Below are positions 22,973 to 33,495 of a DNA stretch of 64,000 nt, piece after piece. The DNA lies in the NCBI RefSeq assembly GCF_000234665.1, contig NC_018316.1, forward strand, positions 248,001 to 312,000, written 5' to 3'. Position 1 is the first letter of the stretch; each line of letters begins with the position of its first letter. Below the pieces are notes generated by a model. That model saw nothing but the letters and a program-made list of their open reading frames with translations, made no database searches and was not told the DNA's origin. This stretch comes from Leishmania mexicana MHOM/GT/2001/U1103. Lineage: Eukaryota; Euglenozoa; Kinetoplastea; Trypanosomatida; Trypanosomatidae. Both the position numbers and the translations under genes were made by a program.

Positions 22973-23977
22973 CCGCCTGGGGACAACCGGGGTAAAGATT
23001 GTCTGCTTGGAAAAAAAAAGCAGAGCCGGCGATTGCACATCCCGTCTTGGCTTCTTGCTGCCCGGTTCTGCTTTTCCGAGGCCCGGGATGCGGCGCGAGG
23101 GGGCTTTCGTGTGCGGGCCGAACCGCGTTTGCCGGGTTTGTCCCAAAGATGACCGGGGGTCATATTTGGTTGCGTTGCAAGCCCCGCTTCGGAAAGGCGC
23201 GGTGCTGGGAGCGGCGGCGCTTGCCGCCTTTCTCGTGAAATCAAAGCGCTGATCGTTTGTTGTTTCATGGATTCTTTTTTTTGCGCTGGTCAATTGTTTT
23301 TTCTTTTCCTTTAAAAGCTCATTTTTGCGTCGGGGGCAAGGTGCAGGCCGGCTGGGGGTCGCCGGGCGTTCTTGGCGCGGGGTGTGTGGTGCCAAAAAGC
23401 AGAAAAAAGGCCCCGCACCTTTAACAGTGTAGCGGAAACTGAAAAGCAAGCCGGCGAAAGCATGGTAAGAGTGTTCCACATATTTCCTTTTCTACGCTGC
23501 TTTATGCATTTTGGTAGCTGGTGATGTTTTGGGTTTCCCGGTTTCTTATTAAATAGAAAGCAAACGGCTGCTGAAAGGCGGGCGCTACAATTGGCGGGTG
23601 GTGTTTGTGGGCCTGGGGAGCCATAGGATGGGGTGAAACGCGCAGCGTTGGAAAAGGAATGCGCACCATACTAGTCAGGTACGGTGTGTTTCGGGCTTTT
23701 CTGTTTTGTTTATGAATTGTGCGCTTGGAAATCAGTGTTGCGCTTTTTTTGTTTTGCCCTCCCCCCGCCTCTCTGGAACATGCGTTTTTGTCCTTGGTAG
23801 CAAACTTCTCGTTTTTCGACGCAACTCTCCAAAAGAGTGCGGGTGGGAAGAGCCTCTTTTTTTTGAGACTGAGGGGGGGGAAACAGCCCCAGAGACACGG
23901 CGTTACAGATGCACCTCCTTGAAGAAGTTGCTTCGACCACAGAGTCTTAACTTTAGGAAGCCCGCCGTCACATGAGC

Positions 23978-24005
23978 GTTGGGGGTGCTGCCACCCCCCT
24001 CCAAC
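23978..24005. other. Short inverted repeat (stem-loop candidate)
   Basis: A 28-nt segment reads gttgggggtg, a CTGC loop, then a near-perfect complement ending ccaac with a one-to-two-base bulge in the C run. The stem is about ten pairs. No T run follows on either strand, so it is not a bacterial-type terminator. Confidence 0.4.
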
Positions 24006-24689
24006 ACTAAGAAGCACGCGGCTAGTCTTTGAAGGTTCTCTTTTTTCTGTATTGTGGGGATGCGGTTTGTGGGATGTTTTGGAAGATGTCTGGCAGGATC
24101 AAAAGAAGCTGAAAGACTGTCTGATGGCGGGTTTCGCCAAGCGCGTGTTGGCGGTGCTCTTTGTCATTTGACCGAATTTGGAAACCCCGGGCTTTAGGTT
24201 AAGATGCTGCATAGAAAGTAAATGTTTTTGGGTTCGCGTCCTTCCTGTGCCGTGGGTTTGACTCCGGGTTGGTGCACTCAAAAGGAAATGCAAAGCAGGC
24301 AGGACTTTTAGGGGCTGCTTGTAGTTTCTCTAACCGAGACTTGCTGAGGGGGCGGAAGCCGCGCTCGTAAACTCCTATCGTCATTCTAAAACAGTTTTGC
24401 TCCATTGTGCTGGAATCCTTTGTGTATTTTGCGTGGGTTTCTGGACGTTTGCAGAGTCTGTCTTTCCTCGTTTCTGTGCGAGGGTGGTGGTGGCTTGGTG
24501 ACGACAACCGGAGATCGGTGATATCTGCCACTTCACTGCGATTTGTTTTGGCTGACAGCGAAGAGTAAATTAGGGATTTATCGCATTTCAAAACGAGGCA
24601 CTGCATTTTGGCTCTTTTTTCAAGGCTTCTTGACCTTCCTTTGTAATATTGGGCAGCGTTTAGGTGTTGCGTGGGTGCGAACTGCGACG

Positions 24690-25020
24690 GTGAACGCGCT
24701 TGCGCCATCCATGTGATAGACGGAGCGTCAGGGTGACTCGAACGCATCCCGCCCCTGTCCTGACTGCCCATTGACGTGCGAACGCTGGGTGCCACTGTGA
24801 CGGGCCGCGCCGGGTGGCGGCCGGCATAATGTGAGCTGCTGTGGGGCGACCTACGAAGCAGGGGTGGGTGGAGTTCGAGGCAGGGGCCGTGGCCAGGTGA
24901 CTGAGTCGACGTTGGTGCAACGCGTGTCTACCGCAGCTTTGCACGAGGCGGTGAGTGGCCTGTGACGAGGCGGGGTAGCGTGGAGCTCGACTCATGTTGT
25001 ATGGCAGAATGAGCAAGTTT
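24690..25020 (-). mobile_element. SIDER-type retroposon, copy C (truncated long form)
   Basis: Read on the minus strand from 25,020, this is nearly identical to the first half of copy A, starting at the same aacttgctcattctgcc boundary, and breaks off after gcgcaagcgcgttcac at about 24,690, so its 3' part is missing. Its near identity to copy A over about 330 bp suggests recent spread or gene conversion. It sits on the right side of the strand-switch region. Confidence 0.75.
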
Positions 25021-25639
25021 GAAGGAAAGCTAGATGGGTTTGTACATGACCGGTTGAAGGGTGTTGGCGGCGGGACTGCAAGGGTTTATGCTGGAATACT
25101 TTGCGTGGGATGTTTTATCTGCCCTGGGAGCCTGTGGGTAGATTCGGATACTGCTCCCAGACTGAAAGTCCGAGGAAAAGTTATTGTCGTGAGGAGAAAA
25201 TGTTGGGCTGGAGTGTGGTGATTGCTAGTTTTATTGGTGTGTTTGCAAAGTTCGAGGGAAAGAGGGTAATTTGAGTAGATTGAGGTAAGGTGCTGGCCTA
25301 AGCTTCGTCTCAGCATTTACCTTAAGGTGCCTTTGAATGGGCTACTGGCGAAGAGGTGAGCAAGTGTTCAGCGAACGAGCACAGCGAGTAGCCCTTACGC
25401 AGCGTCTTCCTGATATGGGGACTCAAGGTTTTCTATGTGGGGACGTTTAGCACTTGAGTGATATGTGCTTGGCTTTAATAGCAACCGATCGGAACTAAGG
25501 AAAAAAAACTCAGGAGGACTTTCCTCGTATAGCAGTCATGCGCTACAGCAGCTGTAGCAGCTCTGTCTGCGTTGGATGAGAACGACACGCCTATCTATAG
25601 TTTCTCGCAATCTTTTCTTGAATATACAGTATCTACTGA

Positions 25640-25686
25640 TTTACACACGTTTTGTTTCCTTTTCTTCATTATTGCACCTACCACAG
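25640..25686 (+). promoter_or_regulatory. Probable spliced-leader acceptor of the first plus-strand gene
   Basis: A pyrimidine-rich run (about 25,648-25,680) leads to CACAG with AG at 25,685-25,686, only four bases before the ATG at 25,691. An acceptor further upstream cannot be excluded. Confidence 0.4.
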
Positions 25687-25690
25687 ACCG

Positions 25691-25981
25691 ATGGGGCGCA
25701 CAATAATCAAGTTTGGAGGACATCCCGGAGCCAGCGCGAAGGAGAGCTCTCCTACCAGCTGCGTGGAGGAGCCCGTAAGCGCAGAGAGTGCTTTTAGCAT
25801 TGTCACTGGTGAGGGCGCATGCATAGTTGACAGTACGCTGTTGCGGAAGTATTTGGCGCGGAAGTATCTAAACGGAAACGCAGAAGAGGAAAATGCCCTA
25901 GGCGTTCTCGCCGCTGAAGCTGCTAGCGCGTTTCCAGATCTCGACAGTAAGAGTATTATCTACGAGGATTGGAAGTCGTGA
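25691..25981 (+). CDS. Small conserved-looking protein of unknown function, 96 aa
   Basis: First gene of the plus-strand unit. The ATG at 25,691 is chosen because it lies directly after a pyrimidine tract and CACAG, and the in-frame upstream extension would be encoded by that tract. The protein starts MGRTIIKFGGHPG, has a Ser/Glu-rich middle, and an acidic C-terminal half that looks helical (TLLRKYLARKYLNGN, then an Ala-rich helix) ending IIYEDWKS. There is no membrane segment or recognisable signal. I do not recognise the family; the ordered composition and the splice context argue that it is real. V-ATPase subunit F follows about 310 nt downstream. Confidence 0.65.
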   Translation: MGRTIIKFGGHPGASAKESSPTSCVEEPVSAESAFSIVTGEGACIVDSTLLRKYLARKYLNGNAEEENALGVLAAEAASAFPDLDSKSIIYEDWKS

Positions 25982-26294
25982 CGTACTGTCTTTATAGTTA
26001 CCCTTCTGTGCTGATTGCAAGAAAAGTGGTAGATACGAGCTGATGCATTCCTCCTTGCACAGCATCGGAGATGAATGTGGATGGATACTAGTTAATAGAA
26101 AAGCAGCAGCGACAGTAGGTCTTTGCAGCAGTCCTTTATGGCGAGAGCACGTGCTCAGCTAAACTTGCGTGCTTTTGTGACTGCGCAACACCGTCGAATC
26201 CCACCTACTATCATATCGTATTTTGATTCTCTGTTCCCACATGACGAAAGCTTCATACAACAAAGCTATTGTCACACAGTCTCTCTTAGCAACC
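25982..26294 (+). other. Intergenic region with splice signals for V-ATPase F
   Basis: About 310 nt of UTR and intergenic sequence. Nothing beyond ordinary leader sequence was seen; several ATGs in the last 100 nt precede the chosen start. Confidence 0.5.
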
Positions 26295-26708
26295 ATGGCA
26301 AATTCTGTCCGCTACCGCAACGGTGAGCAGCGCATCGTCGGGATCATCGGCGACGAGGACACAGTCACCGGGTTTCTTCTTGCCGGAGTCGGCGACAACC
26401 GAGTGATGGCTAACCAAGGGGAGAATCCAAGCGAAGGCCAGCAAAGCGGGCTTCCACCAAATTACTATGTTGTGACTCCATCGACGCCTCTGTCGGAGAT
26501 CGAAGAAGCGTTTACAACCATGTGTGGACGAAAGGATATTGGGATCATCATCATCTGCCAGCACATAGCCAATGATATTCGCCATCTTATGGAGGAACAC
26601 AACACTGTGATTCCTTGCATCTTGGAGATCCCAAGCAAGGGGCAAAAGTACGACGCCGAAAAGGATTTTGTGCTGGAGAAGATCACTCGTGCGCTGGGTA
26701 TTCGGTAG
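26295..26708 (+). CDS. V-type proton ATPase subunit F (V1 sector), 137 aa
   Basis: Subunit F is a small protein of the central stalk of the V1 sector, coupling ATP hydrolysis to proton pumping into acidocalcisomes and endosomes. The family core is clear: IVGIIGDEDTVTGFLLAGVG near the N-terminus (about residues 13-32), the central segment YYVVTPSTPLSEIEEAFTTM and FGIIIICQHIAND-like strand (here IGIIIICQHIANDI), then IPCILEIPSKG and a C-terminal helix. The start at 26,295 (MANSVRYRN) gives a length slightly above the usual 115-125; the frame is open 24 codons further upstream (to an in-frame ATG at 26,223), but that extension does not look like the family. Confidence 0.93.
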   Translation: MANSVRYRNGEQRIVGIIGDEDTVTGFLLAGVGDNRVMANQGENPSEGQQSGLPPNYYVVTPSTPLSEIEEAFTTMCGRKDIGIIIICQHIANDIRHLMEEHNTVIPCILEIPSKGQKYDAEKDFVLEKITRALGIR

Positions 26709-29084
<2,376 letters not shown>

Positions 29085-30167
29085 AAGAGCCTCTTAACGC
29101 TACTATTTAGAGCTGCGACGTGTGTTCTCTTTCCTTCCTTTGTTGGCGATGCAACGGACAGGTAGCGATGAGCCGGAGCGAACTGAGTTTGCTCTGTCTG
29201 GTGTGATTGCCTCTCAGGACACGGGAGAAGCACCATATCAAAAAAAGAAAAACTATACACTGCTTGAAAAAAAAACTGAAAGTGGGCAATGGGTTCACAC
29301 ACAGTGTACCTATATTATCAAAAAGAGGCCTTCGAGCGCAGGACTCAAGAACCCTTGAGCCCCTCAAAGGCTGAATCAGCAACCACGGCAAAAAAAAACA
29401 AAAACAAAACACACACACATACAGCCCAGCTTCTCTTCACGAAGTATAATTTAGTTGACTACACAACTCGTTCCAGTGCGCAGACTATAAGTCTTTAAGC
29501 ACGGTTTCCGAGAAGAGCGCGACAGGAGCCATAACTTCCGATCGCGTGAGAGGGGACCTTTCTTTTCCTTCGCTATTCGAGTGGCCTGAAGAGGGGGGGA
29601 GGGGAAAAACAAGCAAACAGGCGACCATTACCTTCTGGATTGTGTCTGTACAGCGCAGACTTCCTTCCAGCTTGCTGAAGCGTTTACTTTTGTGGCAATG
29701 AAGCTCTCTGGTCATACAAAATGTAAAGGAAATGGAAAGTGGGAAAAATCGATACAACACTTCTGGATCTGTTTCGCATTGCGTCTTAACTTTGCCAGAC
29801 TGCCACCTCGGTGTCGAAAAGCACCTCAGTGTGAGTGTGTTAGCTACTTCCTCATCCGGGACGGTCAACTGTGCCCTGCAGGGCTGCTTCCGGTAGTGTC
29901 GCTCTTTTTCCTCCACTGGCTTTCCTTTTGTGATGGCATAATAAAAAACGCTGTGCTTGGGGGAAAAAATCACCGCTTTTCTTTTTGTTTCCATGGTGCC
30001 ACCAATCGTATCAAGGTGAGTGTAGAGCTAGTGCTTCTTCTCAAGCTGCAATAAACTACTAGAGGAAGGGCAGGCACAGGCAAGCTGGAGGACTACATTG
30101 TGTGCCAACATACAGCTTCCGCGACGGCGAAGAGGCCGACTATTGTGCGGCAGCGCCGCCACAAACG
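29085..30167 (+). other. Intergenic region, nothing recognised
   Basis: About 1.1 kb of UTR sequence. It has poly(A) runs (29,241-29,275, 29,389-29,409) and a short CA run at 29,409-29,420. A 120-codon frame at 29,692-30,054 lacks protein-like composition and was not accepted. Confidence 0.5.
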
Positions 30168-30671
30168 ATGCGGCGCACGGGAACTCGCTGTTTCTTTAGC
30201 AGCTTCACCAGGGGCTTCTCCAAGGGGTTTTGGAGGGACGCTGGCGGTACCTCTGGTGGGTTGGGCGGCAGCAGTGGAAGCGGTGGGGCCAGTCTTTTTG
30301 GCCACAAGGGCGGAAGTTCTGGTGGTAACGGCGGCAACATCTTTGGTGGGTTTGGTGGCGGTAGCGGTTTCCCGCCTGGCGGGCCGCTCGGCGGATTCTT
30401 GGACAAGGCCCTCGAATGGTGCAGCGAGTCGCACGCTCGCGACATTGCACGCGAGATGGGGGTGGATCTGCGCGACATCCGCTTTGAAAAAACACCAGAG
30501 GGTGGAATGAACGTCATGGTGGATGCTCCTAGGGCGACACCACTGCAGATTGAGCAACTCGGCAAACGTGTGCAAGAGGAGTGTCCGGTGGCGCGCTTCC
30601 GCAAAACTCAAGTCAACTCACCGAAGCATGAAATGAAATGGGTGCAGCTGCCACCCCGGTACGATCGATGA
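30168..30671 (+). CDS. Gly-rich protein, probably mitochondrial, 167 aa
   Basis: The ATG at 30,168 gives MRRTGTRCFFSSF, a short basic and hydroxylated N-terminus without acids that resembles a trypanosomatid mitochondrial presequence. Residues about 25-85 are a Gly/Ser/Phe-rich low-complexity region. The C-terminal 85 residues are folded-looking: WCSESHARDIAREMGVDLRDIRF, then MNVMVDAP, a helix, and EECPVARFRKTQ. The last part recalls the C-terminal helix and Cys-Pro-Val motif of OsmC-like proteins, but the match is short and the N-terminal OsmC cysteine is not evident, so I treat the family as unknown. The frame is open 22 codons upstream, but that extension is unlike a targeting signal. Confidence 0.7.
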   Translation: MRRTGTRCFFSSFTRGFSKGFWRDAGGTSGGLGGSSGSGGASLFGHKGGSSGGNGGNIFGGFGGGSGFPPGGPLGGFLDKALEWCSESHARDIAREMGVDLRDIRFEKTPEGGMNVMVDAPRATPLQIEQLGKRVQEECPVARFRKTQVNSPKHEMKWVQLPPRYDR

Positions 30672-31385
30672 CAGAGAGGCGGCACGGATGAACGAAAACA
30701 AAAGAAACGCCTCTCGTGGCTGCCCTGCAGCATCTCTCTTTCCACCCCATCACATTTGTTATTTTTCCTACGGGACACCAAGATCTCGAACACAGAGGCG
30801 AACTTGTTGTCATGAGCAAAACGTGGACCTCGTTGGCGTACTCTCTCTCTTGCGTGTTCTTTTTTCTACAGCTGGATTGTTTCATGACTATGTGCACGTC
30901 TGCGGACCCATCGCAAGTTTAGTCGATCTACCGAAAAGCCCAGGGCGTTGGCTGCCTTTTCGCTATCGCCCCTCGTGGGCGTGCTGGTCTCTGCGATGCC
31001 AGTGCGCTACCTGGGTCTCCCTCACGCTCTGCGAGGGGTTGGGTGGGGAGCTCTGGACTCGTTATGTGTGTCCTCATGGCAGTGGCGTAACTGAAGCTGT
31101 GCACGTGCGTGTGCGACGCGCAAACAGCTGCTTGCAAAATCATACGTATTTCCTCAATCCTGCGCCTCTCATTCCTTCTCTTCGTTAACCATCCTTTTTC
31201 TACTGTCGACAACGTCGTATCCATGATTCGGGAACCTGTGCTGCTACAACATTCGCATGCAGACACCTTCCCCTATCGCCCCACGTCATCGGTTTCGCAC
31301 ACACTCGCACCCGCCGTCAAAGGCTCTCCACTCCCACTTTTTACTTGAAAGTTGGCCTTTACCTTTCTCTCTCACACCAGCTAAT
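30672..31385 (+). other. Intergenic region before the CDGSH relic
   Basis: About 700 nt of UTR sequence with no recognised gene. Plus-strand pyrimidine tracts near 31,160-31,205 and 31,354-31,380 could be splice signals for the relic downstream. Confidence 0.5.
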
Positions 31386-31671
31386 ATGACGGACACCGCT
31401 TCCTGGAGCACTACCGCCCCACGTCGCGCTTCCGGAGAAGGCACCTTACAGCGTCCAGCACGAGCCTGGAAAGGTCTACTACTGGTGCACGTGTGGGCTC
31501 AGTCAGAAACAGCTCTCCTGTGACGGCTCTCACAGCGTGTGCAGCGAGCAACACGCTGCGGCGACGCTGCCAATGACGTTCACAGCAAAGGAGGCGAGTA
31601 CAGCGTAGCGCTGCGGCTGCGAGGTTACCAAGAACCTGCCGTTCTGCGACGGCTCTCATCAGTCTGCTTGA
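31386..31671 (+). pseudogene. Degenerate CDGSH iron-sulfur domain gene (two motifs, CISD3-like)
   Basis: An ATG at 31,386 follows a good pyrimidine tract, but the informative frame is shifted by one base. From 31,390 that frame reads ...EKAPYSVQHEPGKVYYW and then CTCGLSQKQLSCDGSH, the 2Fe-2S CDGSH motif with Pro replaced by Leu. It is interrupted by TAG at 31,606-31,608, directly followed by RCGCEVTKNLPFCDGSH, a perfect second motif, ending at TGA 31,669-31,671. The base around the TAG suggests another small indel (the alternative frame before it reads GGEYSV). CDGSH proteins with two motifs are small mitochondrial iron-sulfur proteins. The two or three lesions make an intact product unlikely here, unless they are sequencing errors. 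Confidence 0.75.
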
Positions 31672-32863
31672 GCAAGGGAAGCTCTCAGAAGACAAGAGTA
31701 AGTGGTCCGACAGCACTGGTGAGTCGAAGGGGCGACTGAGACGCGGCCGACGTACATGGACTACTGACGAGGGTACGGTGCCACGCTGCAAGGCAGTGAT
31801 GGGTAAAAGGTTTAGTAGCGTGTGCTGTCTCACATTCTTGTGCCCGTATGTCCTTCCTAATTCTAGGCGGACGGAGATAGCCGTCAGCTCCCCAAGGTCT
31901 TTTCTTCCACTTGTTCCACGACGGCCTCCTCCCTGCACCCCCCCTTCCCCTCATCTTTTTCCCTCCGTCGTTGCCCCGACTTCACACTTCCCGGCTCCTC
32001 CTCCTCCTCACAGATTTCTTTTCTTTTTTTTCTGTTTGTCTCTCTTGTTTCCCATCAACTTCCTCGTGCTCATGTTGCTCCCGCTCCTTCCCCTCCTCCT
32101 ATTCACTTACATCTTTCGCTTTCCCCGTTGCCGGTGCGGATCCCTGAAGTCCGACTTATGTCGCTTCTCCCTTTTTTTGTCGTATCCGAGGACTGGGGCA
32201 CACCACCCACGGATCCACGAAAGGGTGAGGGGGGGGGGCGGCACAGACAACCACAACAAAAACAGGCAACAACTTAGTGCCTTAGCCGGCTTGTGATCTC
32301 CTCCTTCCTTCCGCTTCCTTTCTCTTTCTGTGCGTGAGTGTGCATGCGTTTTTTTTTTTTTGGAACGCAGGTTACTACAGAACGTAACTGTTGCTTGTGC
32401 TCCAAGCGTTGTAAGCCGTTTTACTCACCTGCGCTGTGCTGTGCTGCGCGGAGTGTGTGTGTGTGTGTGGGGTAGTCATGGCTGCCACGCGCGTCGAACA
32501 GGAACCCTATCTGCACCCAAGCACCAGTGTGTGCACACGCTCTCTTTATCCTAGTACGTAAAAAGGTTGAAACGTTAGGGGTGCGGCTGGCTGGCCCACA
32601 AGAAGATACCCTTGACGATTACTCGTTCTGAGGCAAAGAAGAGTCAGAGCACTTCTTCGGCAAAGCCCGCGTGACTCGTTTTCTCTTCTCCCCCCTCCCC
32701 CCACGACATCTCAGCTCATCTCTCTTTGCTCTCTGACTGGCTTATGCTCTCGTAGCCGTTGGGGGAGGGGGACGACTTTTTTTTTTTCGTCTTGTTTACC
32801 TTTCCTTCCCTCTATGCATGTGTGTGTGTGTGTGTTTTACCTTGGCTCTGTAGTACAGACTGG
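31672..32863 (+). other. Intergenic region, pyrimidine-rich
   Basis: About 1.2 kb of UTR-like sequence dominated by plus-strand pyrimidine tracts (31,915-32,130, 32,290-32,330, 32,670-32,740) and a GT run (32,453-32,470). The frame at 31,778-32,296 is a translation of these tracts and is not a gene. Confidence 0.55.
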
Positions 32864-33125
32864 ATGTCGACCGTGCCGAACAGAAAGAAAAACAGAGGAA
32901 CAGCTTTCCCTCGACCACCACGTTCCAAACGAGCGCCCTTCGGACTTGGAGTCGGCAGTACCACCTCCGATGAAAACGATGAGGTGCTACTCTGATGATT
33001 CAGCGTGTAGGTGGAGACGAAGCCTGCTGACCTCGGAAGAGCATCCGTGGGATGACAGAGGCATGCTGATGGAAGTGCTCCCTCTCTCGCCAGCAGTCGC
33101 GACTATCTTTCACGGGATGGGATAA
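32864..33125 (+). CDS. Possible small gene, two overlapping frames
   Basis: After a pyrimidine/GT tract and TAG (AG at 32,852-32,853) an ATG at 32,864 opens a 43-codon frame (MSTVPNRKKNRG..., basic then acidic, stopping at 32,995). A second frame through the same DNA stays open to 33,125 and ends ...MEVLPLSPAVATIFHGMG. Either a 43-residue protein, an unrelated second frame, or one gene of about 85 codons with an indel near 32,990 would fit. No family recognised, so this is a weak call. Confidence 0.25.
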
Positions 33126-33495
33126 AACTGGAAGCGTTCAGTGCTACTCGCCATCACGTCATGACATGTTCACTTGCTTTTCTTCTTTCTCTCCCCAGCC
33201 CTTCCCTTCTGTTTGTTGCCTCTTCATTGGAGGGTATTTTTTTTTGTATCATCTCACTCCGAGTCGGCACAGCGCATCTGCCGACGGTCGGCACCGGGGT
33301 GGCGTCTTCCTTGTCGACGTGGCGCTCTAGCCTCCATAGACCATTTCCGCTCGCTCCCCTGTGCAGCACAAAGGGCCGGCGTCAACGCACGTCTGCCTTT
33401 ATATAGATCCTCCAACATACTATTCGTTTCCTGTTACACATAGACGACCTGATCGCATGCGTCTTGTCATCCTGTGAGCTCCCTCCCTTACACTG
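33126..33495 (+). other. Intergenic region before the 833-aa gene
   Basis: About 370 nt. Pyrimidine tract at 33,171-33,245 and an AG near 33,442. A six-codon out-of-frame ORF starts at 33,458 and would be a short uORF if splicing occurs upstream of it. Confidence 0.45.

Larger units (their letters stand above)
17577..25690. other. Divergent strand-switch region, probable transcription initiation zone
   Basis: Genes point away from this 8.1-kb interval on both sides (minus to the left, plus to the right) and no intact gene lies inside. By eye the plus strand is C- and A-rich at about 17.9-20.5 kb and G- and T-rich at about 22.3-25.4 kb, as expected if the flanks are the starts of opposite polycistronic units (G/T excess on the coding strand). 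Inside are a GC-rich island, G runs, and one SIDER copy on each side. In Leishmania and trypanosomes such regions are Pol II start sites marked by acetylated histones; that role is inferred here from the layout. Confidence 0.75.

Noticed and set aside
29692..30054. 120-codon plus-strand frame before the Gly-rich gene
   Set aside because: No start context, no domain, and composition unlike the neighbouring genes.
31778..32296. 172-codon plus-strand frame
   Set aside because: Mostly a translation of UTR pyrimidine tracts; no domain and no splice signal placed correctly for it.
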